Positions 16,326 through 24,934 of a stretch of 64,000 bases of DNA are shown piece after piece. Numbering within the stretch: the stretch's first letter is position 1; every line of letters starts with the position of its first letter. The position numbers were made by a program, and so were the translations under genes. Source of the stretch: Pinibacter aurantiacus (GTDB lineage: Bacteria > Bacteroidota > Bacteroidia > Chitinophagales > Chitinophagaceae); the NCBI RefSeq assembly GCF_019130065.1, contig NZ_JAHSPG010000017.1, positions 62,001 through 126,000 of the forward strand, in the 5' to 3' direction. The notes below the pieces were generated by a model, which was given only the letters and a program-made list of their open reading frames with translations, was not told the DNA's origin and did not search any database.

Positions 16326-17405
16326 ATGAGCGAGCCTTTGCAGCCAAATTCGAAGCGAATAACGGAGACAGTATTGATACTGCTTTTACTGCTTGGATTG
16401 CTCTATGCTTTGTTTACTGTGCTGAAGGCTTTCTTTGGCGTGTTTACTTTTGCCATCATTTTTGCGGTGTCGTTCGCAAAGCCATTTGACAGGCTGGTAA
16501 AATTGTTTGGGCAAAGAAGAAAATTGGCAGCTGTTGTGTATTCCATTTTGCTAATTGCGGTCATTGCGGTGCCGGTGATCTACATGATATCTGCATTGAG
16601 TTTGCACGTAAAAGAAGCGATCCATTGGATAGGCAATGCAAGGGAAAATGGATTGCCTCCTCTTCCCGGTTGGATCACAAACATTCCATTTATTGGTGAC
16701 GACATCGATGCGTTCTGGCAGCAATTGCAGGAACGGCCCAAAGAGACTGTAGGTGCTTACGAGCCGCAATTAAGAATGCTATTGCATCGTGTGGTGACAA
16801 GCGGTGCGGGAATGCTGGGAGTTGCATTAGAGTTTATTGCGGGCATTATAGTGTCGGCAGTTTTTCTTGTAAGCGGTCGCAAAATAATGGTGCCGGTACG
16901 CACAACACTTACCCACATGTTTGGCAAAGAGAATGGTTATGCGTTGGTCGATGCAACTGCGCAGGCTGTAAAAGGTGTAGCCATTGGAGTAATGGGCACT
17001 GCCTTTATAGCAGCTGTTGCTTCGTGGATTGGTTTCGCGATTGAAGGCATTCCTTTTGCACTTGGTCTTGCTGCTATTGTTTATTTTTTGGTGCTCATAC
17101 AAGTCGGTCCGCTGATCGTATTCATACCTGTAGTTGTTTGGCTCGCTATGCAGGGACATAGCGGCGGCGCCATTTTTATTGCGATTTGGGGCGTGGCTGT
17201 TTTAATTGTTGATGCGGTGTTGAAGCCCGTTCTCATTGCCAGAAGCGGTAAACTTCCTTTTCTTGTTTTGTTCCTCGGCGTTATTGGTGGCCTTGTAGCA
17301 TGGGGCTTTACCGGCATGTTTAAAGGGGCGATTATACTCGCCGTGTTCTATACCATTTTCAACTCGTGGTTGGAAAAAGCGAAAGGTGAAAAAATTAATA
17401 ATTAA
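16326..17405 (+). CDS. AI-2E family transporter (PerM/YdiK-like)
   Basis: 359 residues from the ATG at 16326 (MSEPLQPNSKR). An in-frame start at 16191 would only translate the GTTGAGA repeat. About eight membrane helices in the arrangement of PF01594: two at the N-terminus, a cytosolic-periplasmic domain rich in Pro/Gly (ENGLPPLPGWITNIPFIGDD), then the C-terminal block with GFAIEGIPFALGLAAIVYFL and VGPLIVFIPVVVWL. Family members export small molecules or ions; AI-2 transport is proven for only a few. The last codons and the stop (KINN then TAA) are formed by a TTAATAA-type word. Confidence 0.9.
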   Translation: MSEPLQPNSKRITETVLILLLLLGLLYALFTVLKAFFGVFTFAIIFAVSFAKPFDRLVKLFGQRRKLAAVVYSILLIAVIAVPVIYMISALSLHVKEAIHWIGNARENGLPPLPGWITNIPFIGDDIDAFWQQLQERPKETVGAYEPQLRMLLHRVVTSGAGMLGVALEFIAGIIVSAVFLVSGRKIMVPVRTTLTHMFGKENGYALVDATAQAVKGVAIGVMGTAFIAAVASWIGFAIEGIPFALGLAAIVYFLVLIQVGPLIVFIPVVVWLAMQGHSGGAIFIAIWGVAVLIVDAVLKPVLIARSGKLPFLVLFLGVIGGLVAWGFTGMFKGAIILAVFYTIFNSWLEKAKGEKINN

Positions 17406-17408
17406 TTG
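17392..17408 (+). repeat. TTAATAA-word half element (family C) at the AI-2E gene end
   Basis: A single arm of AATTAATAATTAATT. It encodes the last Ile-Asn-Asn and supplies the TAA stop at 17403-17405. No partner arm follows. Confidence 0.55.
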
Positions 17409-17545
17409 TGGACATTTCGTACATCACATTTCGGATATTCCCGTTTGTTATCCGTTTGTTATCGAACTGAGCTTTAAAAAAATCGAAAGCAACCTTTTCT
17501 TGTAAGGGCCGTATATACTTATATAGTCCTTACTAAAGAAATGAA

Positions 17546-18478
17546 ATGGTGAACGACGTACAACAAGAAATACTGGCGACCCTTGCGTATTTTGACAACT
17601 TCAGGTACCCCCTTACACAAAAAGAAATTTTTTTGTTCCTGCCTGTGCAATGTACAAAAGATGTGCTGCAACACGAACTCAGTGAGCTTTTGCTGTCGGG
17701 CCATGTTTACAGGGTGCAGCAATACTACAGCCTCGTTAAGGATGAACAATATGCCCGTCGTCGCAATGAAGGATATTCAAAAGCAATAAAGCTTATTGAC
17801 ACGGGAAAACGAGTGGCTGCTTTGCTAAGTCACTTTCCGTTTGTGAAAGGGGTCGCTATTTCCGGTTCTTTGTCGAAGTATTTTGCAGAAGATGATGCAG
17901 ACATTGATTTGTTCATTATTACATCACATAACCGGGTTTGGTTGGCACGCACTTTTACTCATTTGTTAAAGAAGCTGAGTTATCTTTTCAATAAGCAGCA
18001 CTACCTGTGCATGAACTACTATATTGATGAAGGGAAGCTGGATATTGTAGAGAAGAATATTTTTACCGCCACTGAAATTGTTACGCTCATGCCATTGCAG
18101 GGCACCAAAGCTTTTGATGATTTTTTCAAAACAAATAACTGGACAGCGAAATTTCTACCCAATCATTTCATGCGTATTTACAGGGAAAAGGACATAGGTT
18201 CCAACCCCCTCAAATTATTGTTGGAGACTTGTTTCAAAGGTAAATGGGGAAATACTTTGGACAATTACCTGATGAATATAACAGCAAAAAGATGGCAGCA
18301 AAAAACAAGGTCCGGTCAATTGAATGATCACGGATATGTAATGAGTATGACTGCACACAAACACTATTCAAAGCCCGATCCTGCAGGGTTTCCAATTAAG
18401 TTGCTTGCAAAACATCAAGAGAAGTTATTGCAACTTCAGCAATTGCACGCGATGAAAAGCGCTGGAGAAGCGAGGTAG
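17546..18478 (+). CDS. Nucleotidyltransferase-fold protein (pol beta superfamily)
   Basis: 310 residues. A winged-helix-like N-terminus (about 1-75, with FDNFRYPLTQKEIFLFL) precedes the nucleotidyltransferase motif GSLSKYFAEDDADIDLFII (107-125), with the metal-binding Asp residues at 117-121 (DADID). The remainder is helical with KLDIVEKNIFTATEI, which may hold the third Asp. Proteins of this type sit in glycan or natural-product clusters; the substrate is unknown. It is the first gene of the 17.5-30.7 kb cluster, on the plus strand, while the next three genes are on the minus strand. Confidence 0.8.
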   Translation: MVNDVQQEILATLAYFDNFRYPLTQKEIFLFLPVQCTKDVLQHELSELLLSGHVYRVQQYYSLVKDEQYARRRNEGYSKAIKLIDTGKRVAALLSHFPFVKGVAISGSLSKYFAEDDADIDLFIITSHNRVWLARTFTHLLKKLSYLFNKQHYLCMNYYIDEGKLDIVEKNIFTATEIVTLMPLQGTKAFDDFFKTNNWTAKFLPNHFMRIYREKDIGSNPLKLLLETCFKGKWGNTLDNYLMNITAKRWQQKTRSGQLNDHGYVMSMTAHKHYSKPDPAGFPIKLLAKHQEKLLQLQQLHAMKSAGEAR

Positions 18479-18494
18479 TTTGGAGTCACAAATA

Positions 18495-18595
18495 TTTACC
18501 ACTAAGGCACTGAGGGCACTAAGTTTCACTAAGAGATGTTTAAATTTTTACGAACCCTTAGTGTAACTTAGTGTTCTTAGTGCCTTAGTGGTAAA
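18495..18595. repeat. CACTAAGG-word inverted repeat element (family A, copy 3)
   Basis: Arms 18495-18533 and 18557-18595, 39 bases each, 35 matching (three transitions, one transversion). The 23-base spacer contains GATGTTTAAATTTT, similar to the other copies. It lies between convergent genes. Confidence 0.9.
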
Positions 18596-18611
18596 GAAAG
18601 AGCTGAAAAAA

Positions 18612-18652
18612 AATCAGTGTAAATCAGCCCAACCAGCGTCATCTGTGTGCTC
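18612..18652 (-). repeat. ACACAGATGAC-type dispersed repeat (family N) overlapping a gene end
   Basis: On the minus strand words of the type ACACAGATGAC and CTGATTTACACTGATT, matching the repeat at 60958-61003. Its bases encode the last residues of the neighbouring methyltransferase and provide its TGA stop at 18614-18616. Confidence 0.65.
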
Positions 18653-19480
18653 ACATCTCCGCAGCACAATAATATAATAATCTCCAATCGATCTCCAGGG
18701 CCATGTTGATTTCAAACGTTGTTCCGCGGTTTTCAAAAAGTTAAACATACGCGGATATCTTTCCGCAAAATGCTCAATATAAGAAGGTGGAACCAGGGTG
18801 CACAGGCCTTCAACAGTTTCAACGGTAAAATCATCTTTCAATATACTTCTCACGTAAGATGGGTTGTAATACCAGCAGGTAAAATGTTCTCCTTCTATGT
18901 GTGCAGATCGTCCTTTGCTGCTAAAGAAACGGCGCATGGCAGTCTTGAATTTTCCTTTGAAAATCAGCAAGGTTTCGAGCAGACAAAACTTTGGCAATAT
19001 GACCAGGCACGCAATGCCACCCGGTTTCAAAATCGTATTGAAAGAAGACAATACTTTGTCTAGTTCATTGGTGCAATTCAAGCCTCCGAAATTGCTAAAG
19101 ATGGCGTCGTACTGTTTGCCCGGTTTAAGCGATAGCAAATTGGTGTAAGAACATTGCTCAAAACTAATCTTATCACCAAGTGCTTGCCGGAGAACCTTAG
19201 CTTCGGTTTTTTCGAGCATGCCTTGTGAGATATCCGTGGCGTGAACAGCGTATCCGTTTTGCGCAAAAAAGATAGCATCCTCGCCTGTGCCGCAATTCAG
19301 CTCAAGGATATGCGAACCTTTCGGTACATAGCTCATCACCGTTTCCCGCACCCGTTCACGTTTGTATTGTACGATCGTGTTGCCGCTGTATATCGCATCG
19401 AAAACGGAGGACTGTTTACCGAAAGCCACAGCTGCAAGTTGTTCGTTATGTTGAATCATTTTATGCGGAATTTCATTCAT
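18614..19480 (-). CDS. Class I SAM-dependent methyltransferase
   Basis: 288 residues. The SAM-binding motif I is ILELNCGTGEDAIFFA (about 58-73), motif II is VHATDISQGMLEKTEA, and IFSNFGGLNC marks the acceptor-side strand. It belongs to the methyltransferase 11/25 type; the substrate is unknown. Its ATG overlaps the stop of the upstream radical SAM gene (ATGA), so the two are translationally coupled and probably act on the same molecule. The last 11 or so residues (EHTDDAGWADLH) are encoded by a dispersed repeat and are probably not native to the fold, which should end near YYIIVLRRC. Confidence 0.9.
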   Translation of the reverse strand: MNEIPHKMIQHNEQLAAVAFGKQSSVFDAIYSGNTIVQYKRERVRETVMSYVPKGSHILELNCGTGEDAIFFAQNGYAVHATDISQGMLEKTEAKVLRQALGDKISFEQCSYTNLLSLKPGKQYDAIFSNFGGLNCTNELDKVLSSFNTILKPGGIACLVILPKFCLLETLLIFKGKFKTAMRRFFSSKGRSAHIEGEHFTCWYYNPSYVRSILKDDFTVETVEGLCTLVPPSYIEHFAERYPRMFNFLKTAEQRLKSTWPWRSIGDYYIIVLRRCEHTDDAGWADLH

Positions 19481-20934
19481 GCTTTCTTGTGTTGCAGTGA
19501 AAATAATCTTACTCTGTCAAACCACGTTGCCGGAAAATAGTAGAAAGCGGACAGCATTTTCTTTATATCACTCTTGCCGGACTGTTTCAACCACTCGCGC
19601 CATTTTATAGTAGCGATGTGTTTTTTATAGTTGTTGTGCACATAACGGTGCAGTTGTTTGTAAAATGATGGTGCATATGTATTTCTAAACATCAGTGCAA
19701 GCTCTCCGGAGTCCGTCCAGTTGTGCTTTTCCTGCATCGCAGCTTTTACTTTTTCATAGAAGCCGGTTCCCGGCAAAGGGTACGAAACGGAGATGCCGAT
19801 CTCATGAGGCATTAGCTCATTGATCATTTTTATGGTAAGCTTTATGTCTTCTTTTGTTTCACCCAAATAGCCAAACTGAATGAACAATGAAGGTTTTATT
19901 TCGTAGATCTTTAGCAAGCTTGTTGCTTCACGTATTTGTTCAACGGTGATGCCTTTATCCATTGCATCCAGTATTTTTTGCGAGCCGCTTTCCGCTCCCA
20001 TCCATGCATTTTCGCAACCTGCTTTTTGCAGTGAAGCTACATACGCCGGTTGCAAAAGAAGATCGGCCCGTGATTGTATTTTGAATGTAAAGGACAAATT
20101 TTCTTTTTGTACAAGTTTTGCAAACTCCTCTACCCATCCGGGTTTTAAACCAAAAATATCGTCGCAGAACCAAACATGCTCGAAGCCGTAATTTTCCATT
20201 AAATACTTCAGCTCCTCTACTACTTTTTGTGGCGAACGCGAATTGTAGCGGTTGCCATAAATTGGTTTCGCGCACCAGTTGCATTTGAACGGGCACCCTC
20301 TTGTGGTTGCTATGTTGATGGAAAAATAGCCAGCATGTCTCATCCAAATTTCCTTGTAACGGTCGATGTCAACCAGGTCCCACGCGGGTTGCGGCAGACT
20401 ATCCAAGTCTTTCAAAACATTTCGTTTTGCGGTTGTTGTAGTGGTTCCGTTTTCATGAAAGACAATGCCTGGAATATTGTGCAGATCATTCGTCCCGGAT
20501 GCCAATGCATTGGTAAGTTCCAGCAAAGTCATCTCTCCTTCTCCTATCAAAACGAAATCTGCTCCGGCCTGCAGGTATTGATCATAATGATCTGTTGCAT
20601 CGGAGCTGGACACTATCACGGGAATGCTGCATCGTTTTGCGAGATTGATCATACGGAACGCTGCCTCACGCATGTTGGTCAGGCACATCTTAGTGAGGTA
20701 GTTAAATCCATCATCGTAAATAACCAGCAGGTCTGGCATGTCTGTATTTAACGCTTCTATCAGTTGATCTGCGTTTTGTGCAAACATGGTGTCGAATAGT
20801 GAAACCTCATAACCGTTTGCACGCATCCATGCTGCAGCATACAAGGTTGCCAGCGGCGCATATGGTTTGCCAATGGCTTCCTGCTTTTTATCAAAGTGCA
20901 AAAAATATGAGTGCGTGAATAGTATTTTTTTCAT
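19477..20934 (-). CDS. B12-binding-domain radical SAM protein
   Basis: 485 residues. The N-terminal 150 or so form a cobalamin-binding Rossmann-like domain (YAPLATLYAAAWMRANGYEV, then GADFVLIGEGEMTLLEL) that lacks the DxHxxG base-off motif, as usual in class B radical SAM enzymes. The radical SAM core begins with TTRGCPFKCNWCAKPIYGNR; the CxxxCxxC cluster ligands are near residues 214-221. WFCDDIFGL and AESGSQKILDAMDKG follow, as in BchE-like and methylase subfamilies. It likely methylates or rearranges an unactivated carbon on a lipid or glycan intermediate. It overlaps the downstream methyltransferase by 4 bases. Confidence 0.92.
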   Translation of the reverse strand: MKKILFTHSYFLHFDKKQEAIGKPYAPLATLYAAAWMRANGYEVSLFDTMFAQNADQLIEALNTDMPDLLVIYDDGFNYLTKMCLTNMREAAFRMINLAKRCSIPVIVSSSDATDHYDQYLQAGADFVLIGEGEMTLLELTNALASGTNDLHNIPGIVFHENGTTTTTAKRNVLKDLDSLPQPAWDLVDIDRYKEIWMRHAGYFSINIATTRGCPFKCNWCAKPIYGNRYNSRSPQKVVEELKYLMENYGFEHVWFCDDIFGLKPGWVEEFAKLVQKENLSFTFKIQSRADLLLQPAYVASLQKAGCENAWMGAESGSQKILDAMDKGITVEQIREATSLLKIYEIKPSLFIQFGYLGETKEDIKLTIKMINELMPHEIGISVSYPLPGTGFYEKVKAAMQEKHNWTDSGELALMFRNTYAPSFYKQLHRYVHNNYKKHIATIKWREWLKQSGKSDIKKMLSAFYYFPATWFDRVRLFSLQHKKA

Positions 20935-20946
20935 TGTTTTTTCCCG

Positions 20947-20977
20947 TTATGAGTTGTGAGTTATGAGTTTTGAGTGA
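20947..20977 (+). repeat. TATGAG/GTGAG/TTTTGAG-word half element (family E)
   Basis: One arm only (ATGAGTTGTGAGTTATGAG type), starting 13 bases upstream of the radical SAM gene. The other end of the same gap carries an unpaired arm of a different family (GAATTAG), so the two arms do not match. Confidence 0.6.
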
Positions 20978-21048
20978 TACGACTCCGAACGTAATGGATG
21001 GTTCATAACATACTCAATGCAACACACAAACAATTCTTAATTCAATGT

Positions 21049-21233
21049 CGTTTAGTTAAGCACCTTTTTCAAATACGTGGTGTTCATAACCAGTAAAAAA
21101 AGACTGCTTGTCATCCCGACGAAGGAGGGATCTGAGTATTACTTAGGCAGCACGTTTATGTCAGACCCAGATCCCTCCTTCGTCGGGATGACAAGCGAGA
21201 CGCTTTTAATTTTTCAAACAGCTTAACTAAACG
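21049..21233. repeat. CCCGACGAAGG hairpin element (family J, copy 1) with 13-bp outer inverted repeats
   Basis: Inner arms 21106-21134 and 21168-21196 are perfect 29-bp reverse complements around a 33-base spacer. An outer perfect 13-bp pair, CGTTTAGTTAAGC (21049-21061) and GCTTAACTAAACG (21221-21233), encloses them, giving a 185-base nested structure like a miniature inverted-repeat element. No open frame lies within. It occupies most of the 339-base gap 20935-21273. Confidence 0.85.
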
Positions 21234-21237
21234 AACT

Positions 21238-21279
21238 CCTTATTTCTAACTCCTAATTCCTAATTTCTAATTCCTAATT
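21238..21279 (-). repeat. GAATTAG-word half element (family G) at a gene end
   Basis: On the minus strand AATTAGGAATTAGAAATTAG and further words. It starts at the last codon of the radical SAM/SPASM gene and supplies its TAG stop (21274-21276). No left arm is present. Confidence 0.75.
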
Positions 21280-22326
21280 GCCGCCCGGTTTCACCGTCGG
21301 AGGCAAATACAATGAGCAGATACATTTTCTGCATATTTCATTCTCTGCCATGTTTATCGACTTTCTGAAATTCAGGGCTTGTTCATTGTTTACAAGGTTG
21401 TCGAGTGAATCATCTTTTATATTGCCAAAAGCATCGTGAAAGAAACACGGTTTTACAGAGCCGTCGGCTTCAACAACTGCAGAGACCCATGGAGCATTGC
21501 ATCGCTTGTAAGGGAACGCTGCAAGGCCCGCAAAGGCAGCATAGTATTGATAAATGCTCCATATCCTGGCCGATGATTCCAAAACGAAGCGCTTTGCAAA
21601 ATCATTTGCATGTGTTTTAAGCATGCCATCAATAACTGATTTTAATTCCGGTAAAAATGCCTGATCGATCAGCAATTTGTCTTTGTTTTCTTCTTTCCAT
21701 TGTTCGGTATGATCGAAGGCATTGCTTGTTACATCCGCAGGCAAAAAGCTTATGCTGTCAAGATGCAACTGTTTGGCAGCATCGATGATCTGTGGCCAAA
21801 TGCGAAAGTTCAACTGATGGATGACCGTACGTCCTGTGATTTTGAAATTGGGTTGCAGTTCCTTTATTGCTTCTATGCTTTCTTTTGTTTTAGCAAATGC
21901 GTTTTCAATGTTCCTGACCTTGTTATGTATTTCTTCATTTCCATCAACGGAAATAATAATGCTGTCAACATACTTCACCAGGTTTTCAGCATGACGTTTT
22001 ACGGCATGTCCACTTGTAAGCAAAGTGATTTTGATGTTTTGCTTTTTCAGGATCGCGCATAACGAAAAAAATGCCGGGTGAAGGATCGCTTCGCCGCCGG
22101 ACATTACGACCTCGACAGTTTTGAATTTTTGCAGCGAATGGATCAGGCCCTCAACATCCTTTTCCGTTAACTGTTTCAGATGATTGTTGTGCTTCCAAAT
22201 GTCACACATCACACAGCGGCAGTTGCAGGCGCTGTGCGGCATCAGGATAACAATGGGCAAAGTGGTGATCACATTTGTCCGCAAAGTTTTGTACCGCTGG
22301 TATGTTTGATATAGGGATTGCTGCAT
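21274..22326 (-). CDS. Radical SAM protein with C-terminal SPASM-like domain
   Basis: 350 residues. The CxxxCxxC motif is C34-NCR-C38-VM-C41 (PHSACNCRCVMCDIWK), followed by the SAM-binding MSGGEAILHPAF. The C-terminal part has VEADGSVKPCFFHDAFGNI and ENEICRKCICSLY, the Cys pattern of a SPASM/twitch domain that binds an extra iron-sulfur cluster. Such proteins modify peptides, alcohols or sugars. No precursor peptide gene is visible nearby, so a carbohydrate or lipid substrate fits the context better. It ends exactly at a GAATTAG repeat. Confidence 0.9.
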   Translation of the reverse strand: MQQSLYQTYQRYKTLRTNVITTLPIVILMPHSACNCRCVMCDIWKHNNHLKQLTEKDVEGLIHSLQKFKTVEVVMSGGEAILHPAFFSLCAILKKQNIKITLLTSGHAVKRHAENLVKYVDSIIISVDGNEEIHNKVRNIENAFAKTKESIEAIKELQPNFKITGRTVIHQLNFRIWPQIIDAAKQLHLDSISFLPADVTSNAFDHTEQWKEENKDKLLIDQAFLPELKSVIDGMLKTHANDFAKRFVLESSARIWSIYQYYAAFAGLAAFPYKRCNAPWVSAVVEADGSVKPCFFHDAFGNIKDDSLDNLVNNEQALNFRKSINMAENEICRKCICSLYLPPTVKPGGN

Positions 22327-22332
22327 GAATAC

Positions 22333-22361
22333 TTTTTGAGTTGTTGGTTGTTAGTTGTTAG
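22333..22361 (+). repeat. GTTGTTA-word half element (family E variant)
   Basis: One arm of TTGAGTTGTTGGTTGTTAG words just upstream of the SPASM radical SAM gene, resembling the arm at 48833-48857. No partner arm was found. Confidence 0.55.
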
Positions 22362-22408
22362 GCTTTGCTTGTTTCGTTTGTTTGTTGGCTTGAAACTTTC
22401 AATTGCCA

Positions 22409-22427
22409 GGGCGAATGCAATTCGCCC
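22409..22427. repeat. Short palindrome GGGCGAAT-GCA-ATTCGCCC
   Basis: An 8-bp perfect stem with a 3-base loop, 19 bases downstream of the stop of the next radical SAM gene. GGGGCGAAT-type palindromes are common dispersed repeats in other phyla, as far as I recall. Confidence 0.65.
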
Positions 22428-22445
22428 CTACCATTTTCAACTTCC

Positions 22446-23954
22446 TCAAAACCCCTGTATTTCCGGTTGCCTGTATTTCCAAATGCGTTGCAATAGTTTG
22501 ATTTCATATGGATATTGATAGACATTGATTTTGTAACGCAATGTTGCGACTGCTTTGATGGCTGTCTTTCTTAAACTGGTGAGGCGAATGTCTGTAACAG
22601 TTGGATAGCGCCCATTCAACACTGTTTCAAAGTTTCTGATCTTGTCGATCATTGCCGGTGTGAGCCATGGTGTGAGAGGGTTTTTGCGCATGTCAAAATT
22701 CTCCCAATGAGGGCTCACCCAATCTTCCAGCGTTTGCGGAAACTGGAATCCGTTGCTTTGCACTTCCTTAAACAACTCCGAACCCTCTGTAGGCACAGGA
22801 CTGTAAGTGTATAGAACAATTTCTGTGGAAGGGTTTATGCTCTTGATCTTTTTTATAAATGCAATGTCATCGTCAATTTGTTTTTCAACGAGCTCAGGCG
22901 TTGGTGCAGGCATGCCTAAAACAAACGAGTATTCAGGAATGATATCAAACTTTTTCAATCTCGCAGCAAATGCAGCGATCTGCGCGCCGGTTTGTGTGCC
23001 GCCTTTATCCATGCGTTTCAGCAATTCGTCGTTACCACTTTCTGCTCCAAAGAAAATGATCCTGCAGCCTGCTTCGCGTATCAGCGCCAACGATTCATCG
23101 GAGAATTTATTCATGGTATCTATCCGTGCCATTCCCCACCAGATCATCTTTTCGGGCTTAATGAGTCTCGCAAATTCAACCACCCTTTTTTCAGATACAA
23201 AGAAATTGTTGTCGTGAAATTCTATCGCATCGGCCCCCCATTTATCTTTGATGTATTTGAGGTCGTTGTAAACATGTTGTGCCGATTTGGCTTTCCATCT
23301 TGCTTCGTAGATAGGCACAACGGAACAAAATGAACAGGTAAACGGACAACCAATGCTGGAGTGATACGCGAAGGTTTTTTTACCGAGGTACGTTTTGCCG
23401 AGATAGTTTTCCATTGGGTACATCGTATGTAATTTGTCATACGGCAATGGTGGCAATGTGTCCTGCTCTATCAGGTCTTCCTTTCGGGTTTTTATGATGT
23501 CATCGCCTGAGCGATAAATGATGTTTTTGATCAGCTCGTAAGGCGTATTGTTTTCCAGCGCATCGATCAGTTGAGGAAAGCAATGGTCACCAGGGCCATT
23601 TACCACAAAATCTACGTAACCCGATTTCAGGACAGCATTGTATTGCTGAGAGGGAAAATAGCCTCCCCAGATCATAATCGTTTTGGGAAACAATTCCTTG
23701 ATTTTTTTTGAAAAGGCAACGGCCTGCCGGAGTTGCGGCCCGGGCATTACGGTGAAACCAATGTATTTGAAATTGCCGGTGGATAGATAGTTGCTGATCT
23801 TTTCCATAGGGTCGTCTTCCCTGTTTCCATCAACAACCACCCAATCATATTTGCCCTCTACCGATGCGGCGATGTTTAGAATTGAGTTGGGTACGCGAAA
23901 AGTGATTTTTGCACTCCTTGGATTAAAAAGCAAAATCTTATTGTGAACAGCCAT
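22446..23954 (-). CDS. B12-binding-domain radical SAM protein
   Basis: 502 residues. The N-terminal cobalamin-type domain (about 1-150) has WGGYFPSQQYNAVLKSGYVD and VDFVVNGPGDHC, a variant of the usual vxGEGE turn. The core motif is SSIGCPFTCSFCSVVPIYE, with the three cluster Cys near 207-214. FHDNNFFVSEKRV and FFGAESGNDELLKRMDKGG follow. The long C-terminal region (PHWENFDMRKNPLTPWL) is seen in cobalamin-dependent radical SAM enzymes of unknown substrate. It is transcribed alone, separated from the SPASM gene by 119 bases, and diverges from the second methyltransferase. Confidence 0.92.
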   Translation of the reverse strand: MAVHNKILLFNPRSAKITFRVPNSILNIAASVEGKYDWVVVDGNREDDPMEKISNYLSTGNFKYIGFTVMPGPQLRQAVAFSKKIKELFPKTIMIWGGYFPSQQYNAVLKSGYVDFVVNGPGDHCFPQLIDALENNTPYELIKNIIYRSGDDIIKTRKEDLIEQDTLPPLPYDKLHTMYPMENYLGKTYLGKKTFAYHSSIGCPFTCSFCSVVPIYEARWKAKSAQHVYNDLKYIKDKWGADAIEFHDNNFFVSEKRVVEFARLIKPEKMIWWGMARIDTMNKFSDESLALIREAGCRIIFFGAESGNDELLKRMDKGGTQTGAQIAAFAARLKKFDIIPEYSFVLGMPAPTPELVEKQIDDDIAFIKKIKSINPSTEIVLYTYSPVPTEGSELFKEVQSNGFQFPQTLEDWVSPHWENFDMRKNPLTPWLTPAMIDKIRNFETVLNGRYPTVTDIRLTSLRKTAIKAVATLRYKINVYQYPYEIKLLQRIWKYRQPEIQGF

Positions 23955-24008
23955 GAGGTTTGATTATGACAATAAATACGAGGAAAATTGGGAAAGGTTG
24001 CCGGGGGC

Positions 24009-24142
24009 AATTAATAATTAATAATTAATAATTAACACGGCGGCATTTCTGAGTGAAGGTGATCCCGTTTTTTCGAGGATAAATAAGCCAGTTAGTTATC
24101 GTGTTGCGGCACCTATTAATTCTTAATTATTAATTATTAATT
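24009..24142. repeat. TTAATAA-word inverted repeat element (family C, copy 2)
   Basis: Left arm 24009-24035 (four words), right arm 24115-24142. The first spacer bases CACGGCGG and the last GTGTTGCGGCACC give secondary pairing. Unlike most copies it lies between divergent genes, so it cannot serve only as a terminator. Confidence 0.85.
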
Positions 24143-24190
24143 CCCAACGGTTCAGGCAACTGAAACCCCACTTTCCCCGTATATACTATC

Positions 24191-24934
24191 ATGCAAATCT
24201 CCTCCTATTTTAAACGTTTGTTTACTCCTAAGACCAAAGATCACGAACCGGAAAAAGCTTATGACCTTTGGGCGGCCTCGTATGACGAGCAACCCGGCAA
24301 TTTGATGCTGGACCTCGATAAGATGGTACTGTACGATTTACTGGACGATGTTGACCTTGCGGGAAAAAGAATTGCGGATATTGGTTGCGGCACTGGAAGG
24401 CATTGGCAGAAATTGTTGTCGTACGAACCTGAACTGTTAGTAGGCTTTGATGTGTCGGAAGGAATGTTGAAAAAGCTGAAGGAAAAATATCCGGATGCTA
24501 TCACGAGAAAAACAAACAGCAATCTTTATCCTGAAATTGCGGATGGCTTTTTCGATGTCATCATTTGCACCCTCACCGTCGCGCACATGCAGCGAATGGA
24601 TGAAACATTTGGAGAATGGAACAGGATATTAAAGCCGTGCGGCGATATCTTTCTTACTGATTATCATCCCGAGGCGCTTGCGAAAGGCGGCAAACGCACG
24701 TTTTCATACAAAAACCGATCGATAAGCATTCACAACTATGTGCATCCAATTGCCTTTATACGGCAACTGGCGGCGGTGAATGACTTGCGAATCGCTCATT
24801 TTCGTCACATCAAAATTTCCGATGCGCACCGACATTACTATGAACAGAAAAATGCGCTGCATGTGTTCGAGAGATTTTTCAATACTCCTATCATTTATGG
24901 CATGCATTTAAAGAAGATCGATGCTGTTGCATAA
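24191..24934 (+). CDS. Class I SAM-dependent methyltransferase
   Basis: 247 residues. The N-terminal phrase KAYDLWAASYDEQPGNLMLD and motif I RIADIGCGTGRHWQKL (about 60-75), then VGFDVSEGMLKKLKEKYP and VIICTLTVAHMQRMDE, match the methyltransferase 11 family. The substrate is unknown. It begins a plus-strand run of three overlapping genes (methyltransferase, amidohydrolase, GT4), with 14- and 17-base overlaps, so all three are almost certainly one translationally coupled operon. Confidence 0.92.
   Translation: MQISSYFKRLFTPKTKDHEPEKAYDLWAASYDEQPGNLMLDLDKMVLYDLLDDVDLAGKRIADIGCGTGRHWQKLLSYEPELLVGFDVSEGMLKKLKEKYPDAITRKTNSNLYPEIADGFFDVIICTLTVAHMQRMDETFGEWNRILKPCGDIFLTDYHPEALAKGGKRTFSYKNRSISIHNYVHPIAFIRQLAAVNDLRIAHFRHIKISDAHRHYYEQKNALHVFERFFNTPIIYGMHLKKIDAVA

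Noticed and set aside
19477-23954. RiPP (modified peptide) pathway for the radical SAM genes
   Set aside because: No short precursor gene, RiPP recognition element or dedicated protease was found nearby; glycosyltransferases and a PglC-like enzyme fit better.
19477-23954. Cobalamin riboswitch upstream of the B12-type radical SAM genes
   Set aside because: The gaps contain repeat elements and no B12-box-like sequence that I could identify.
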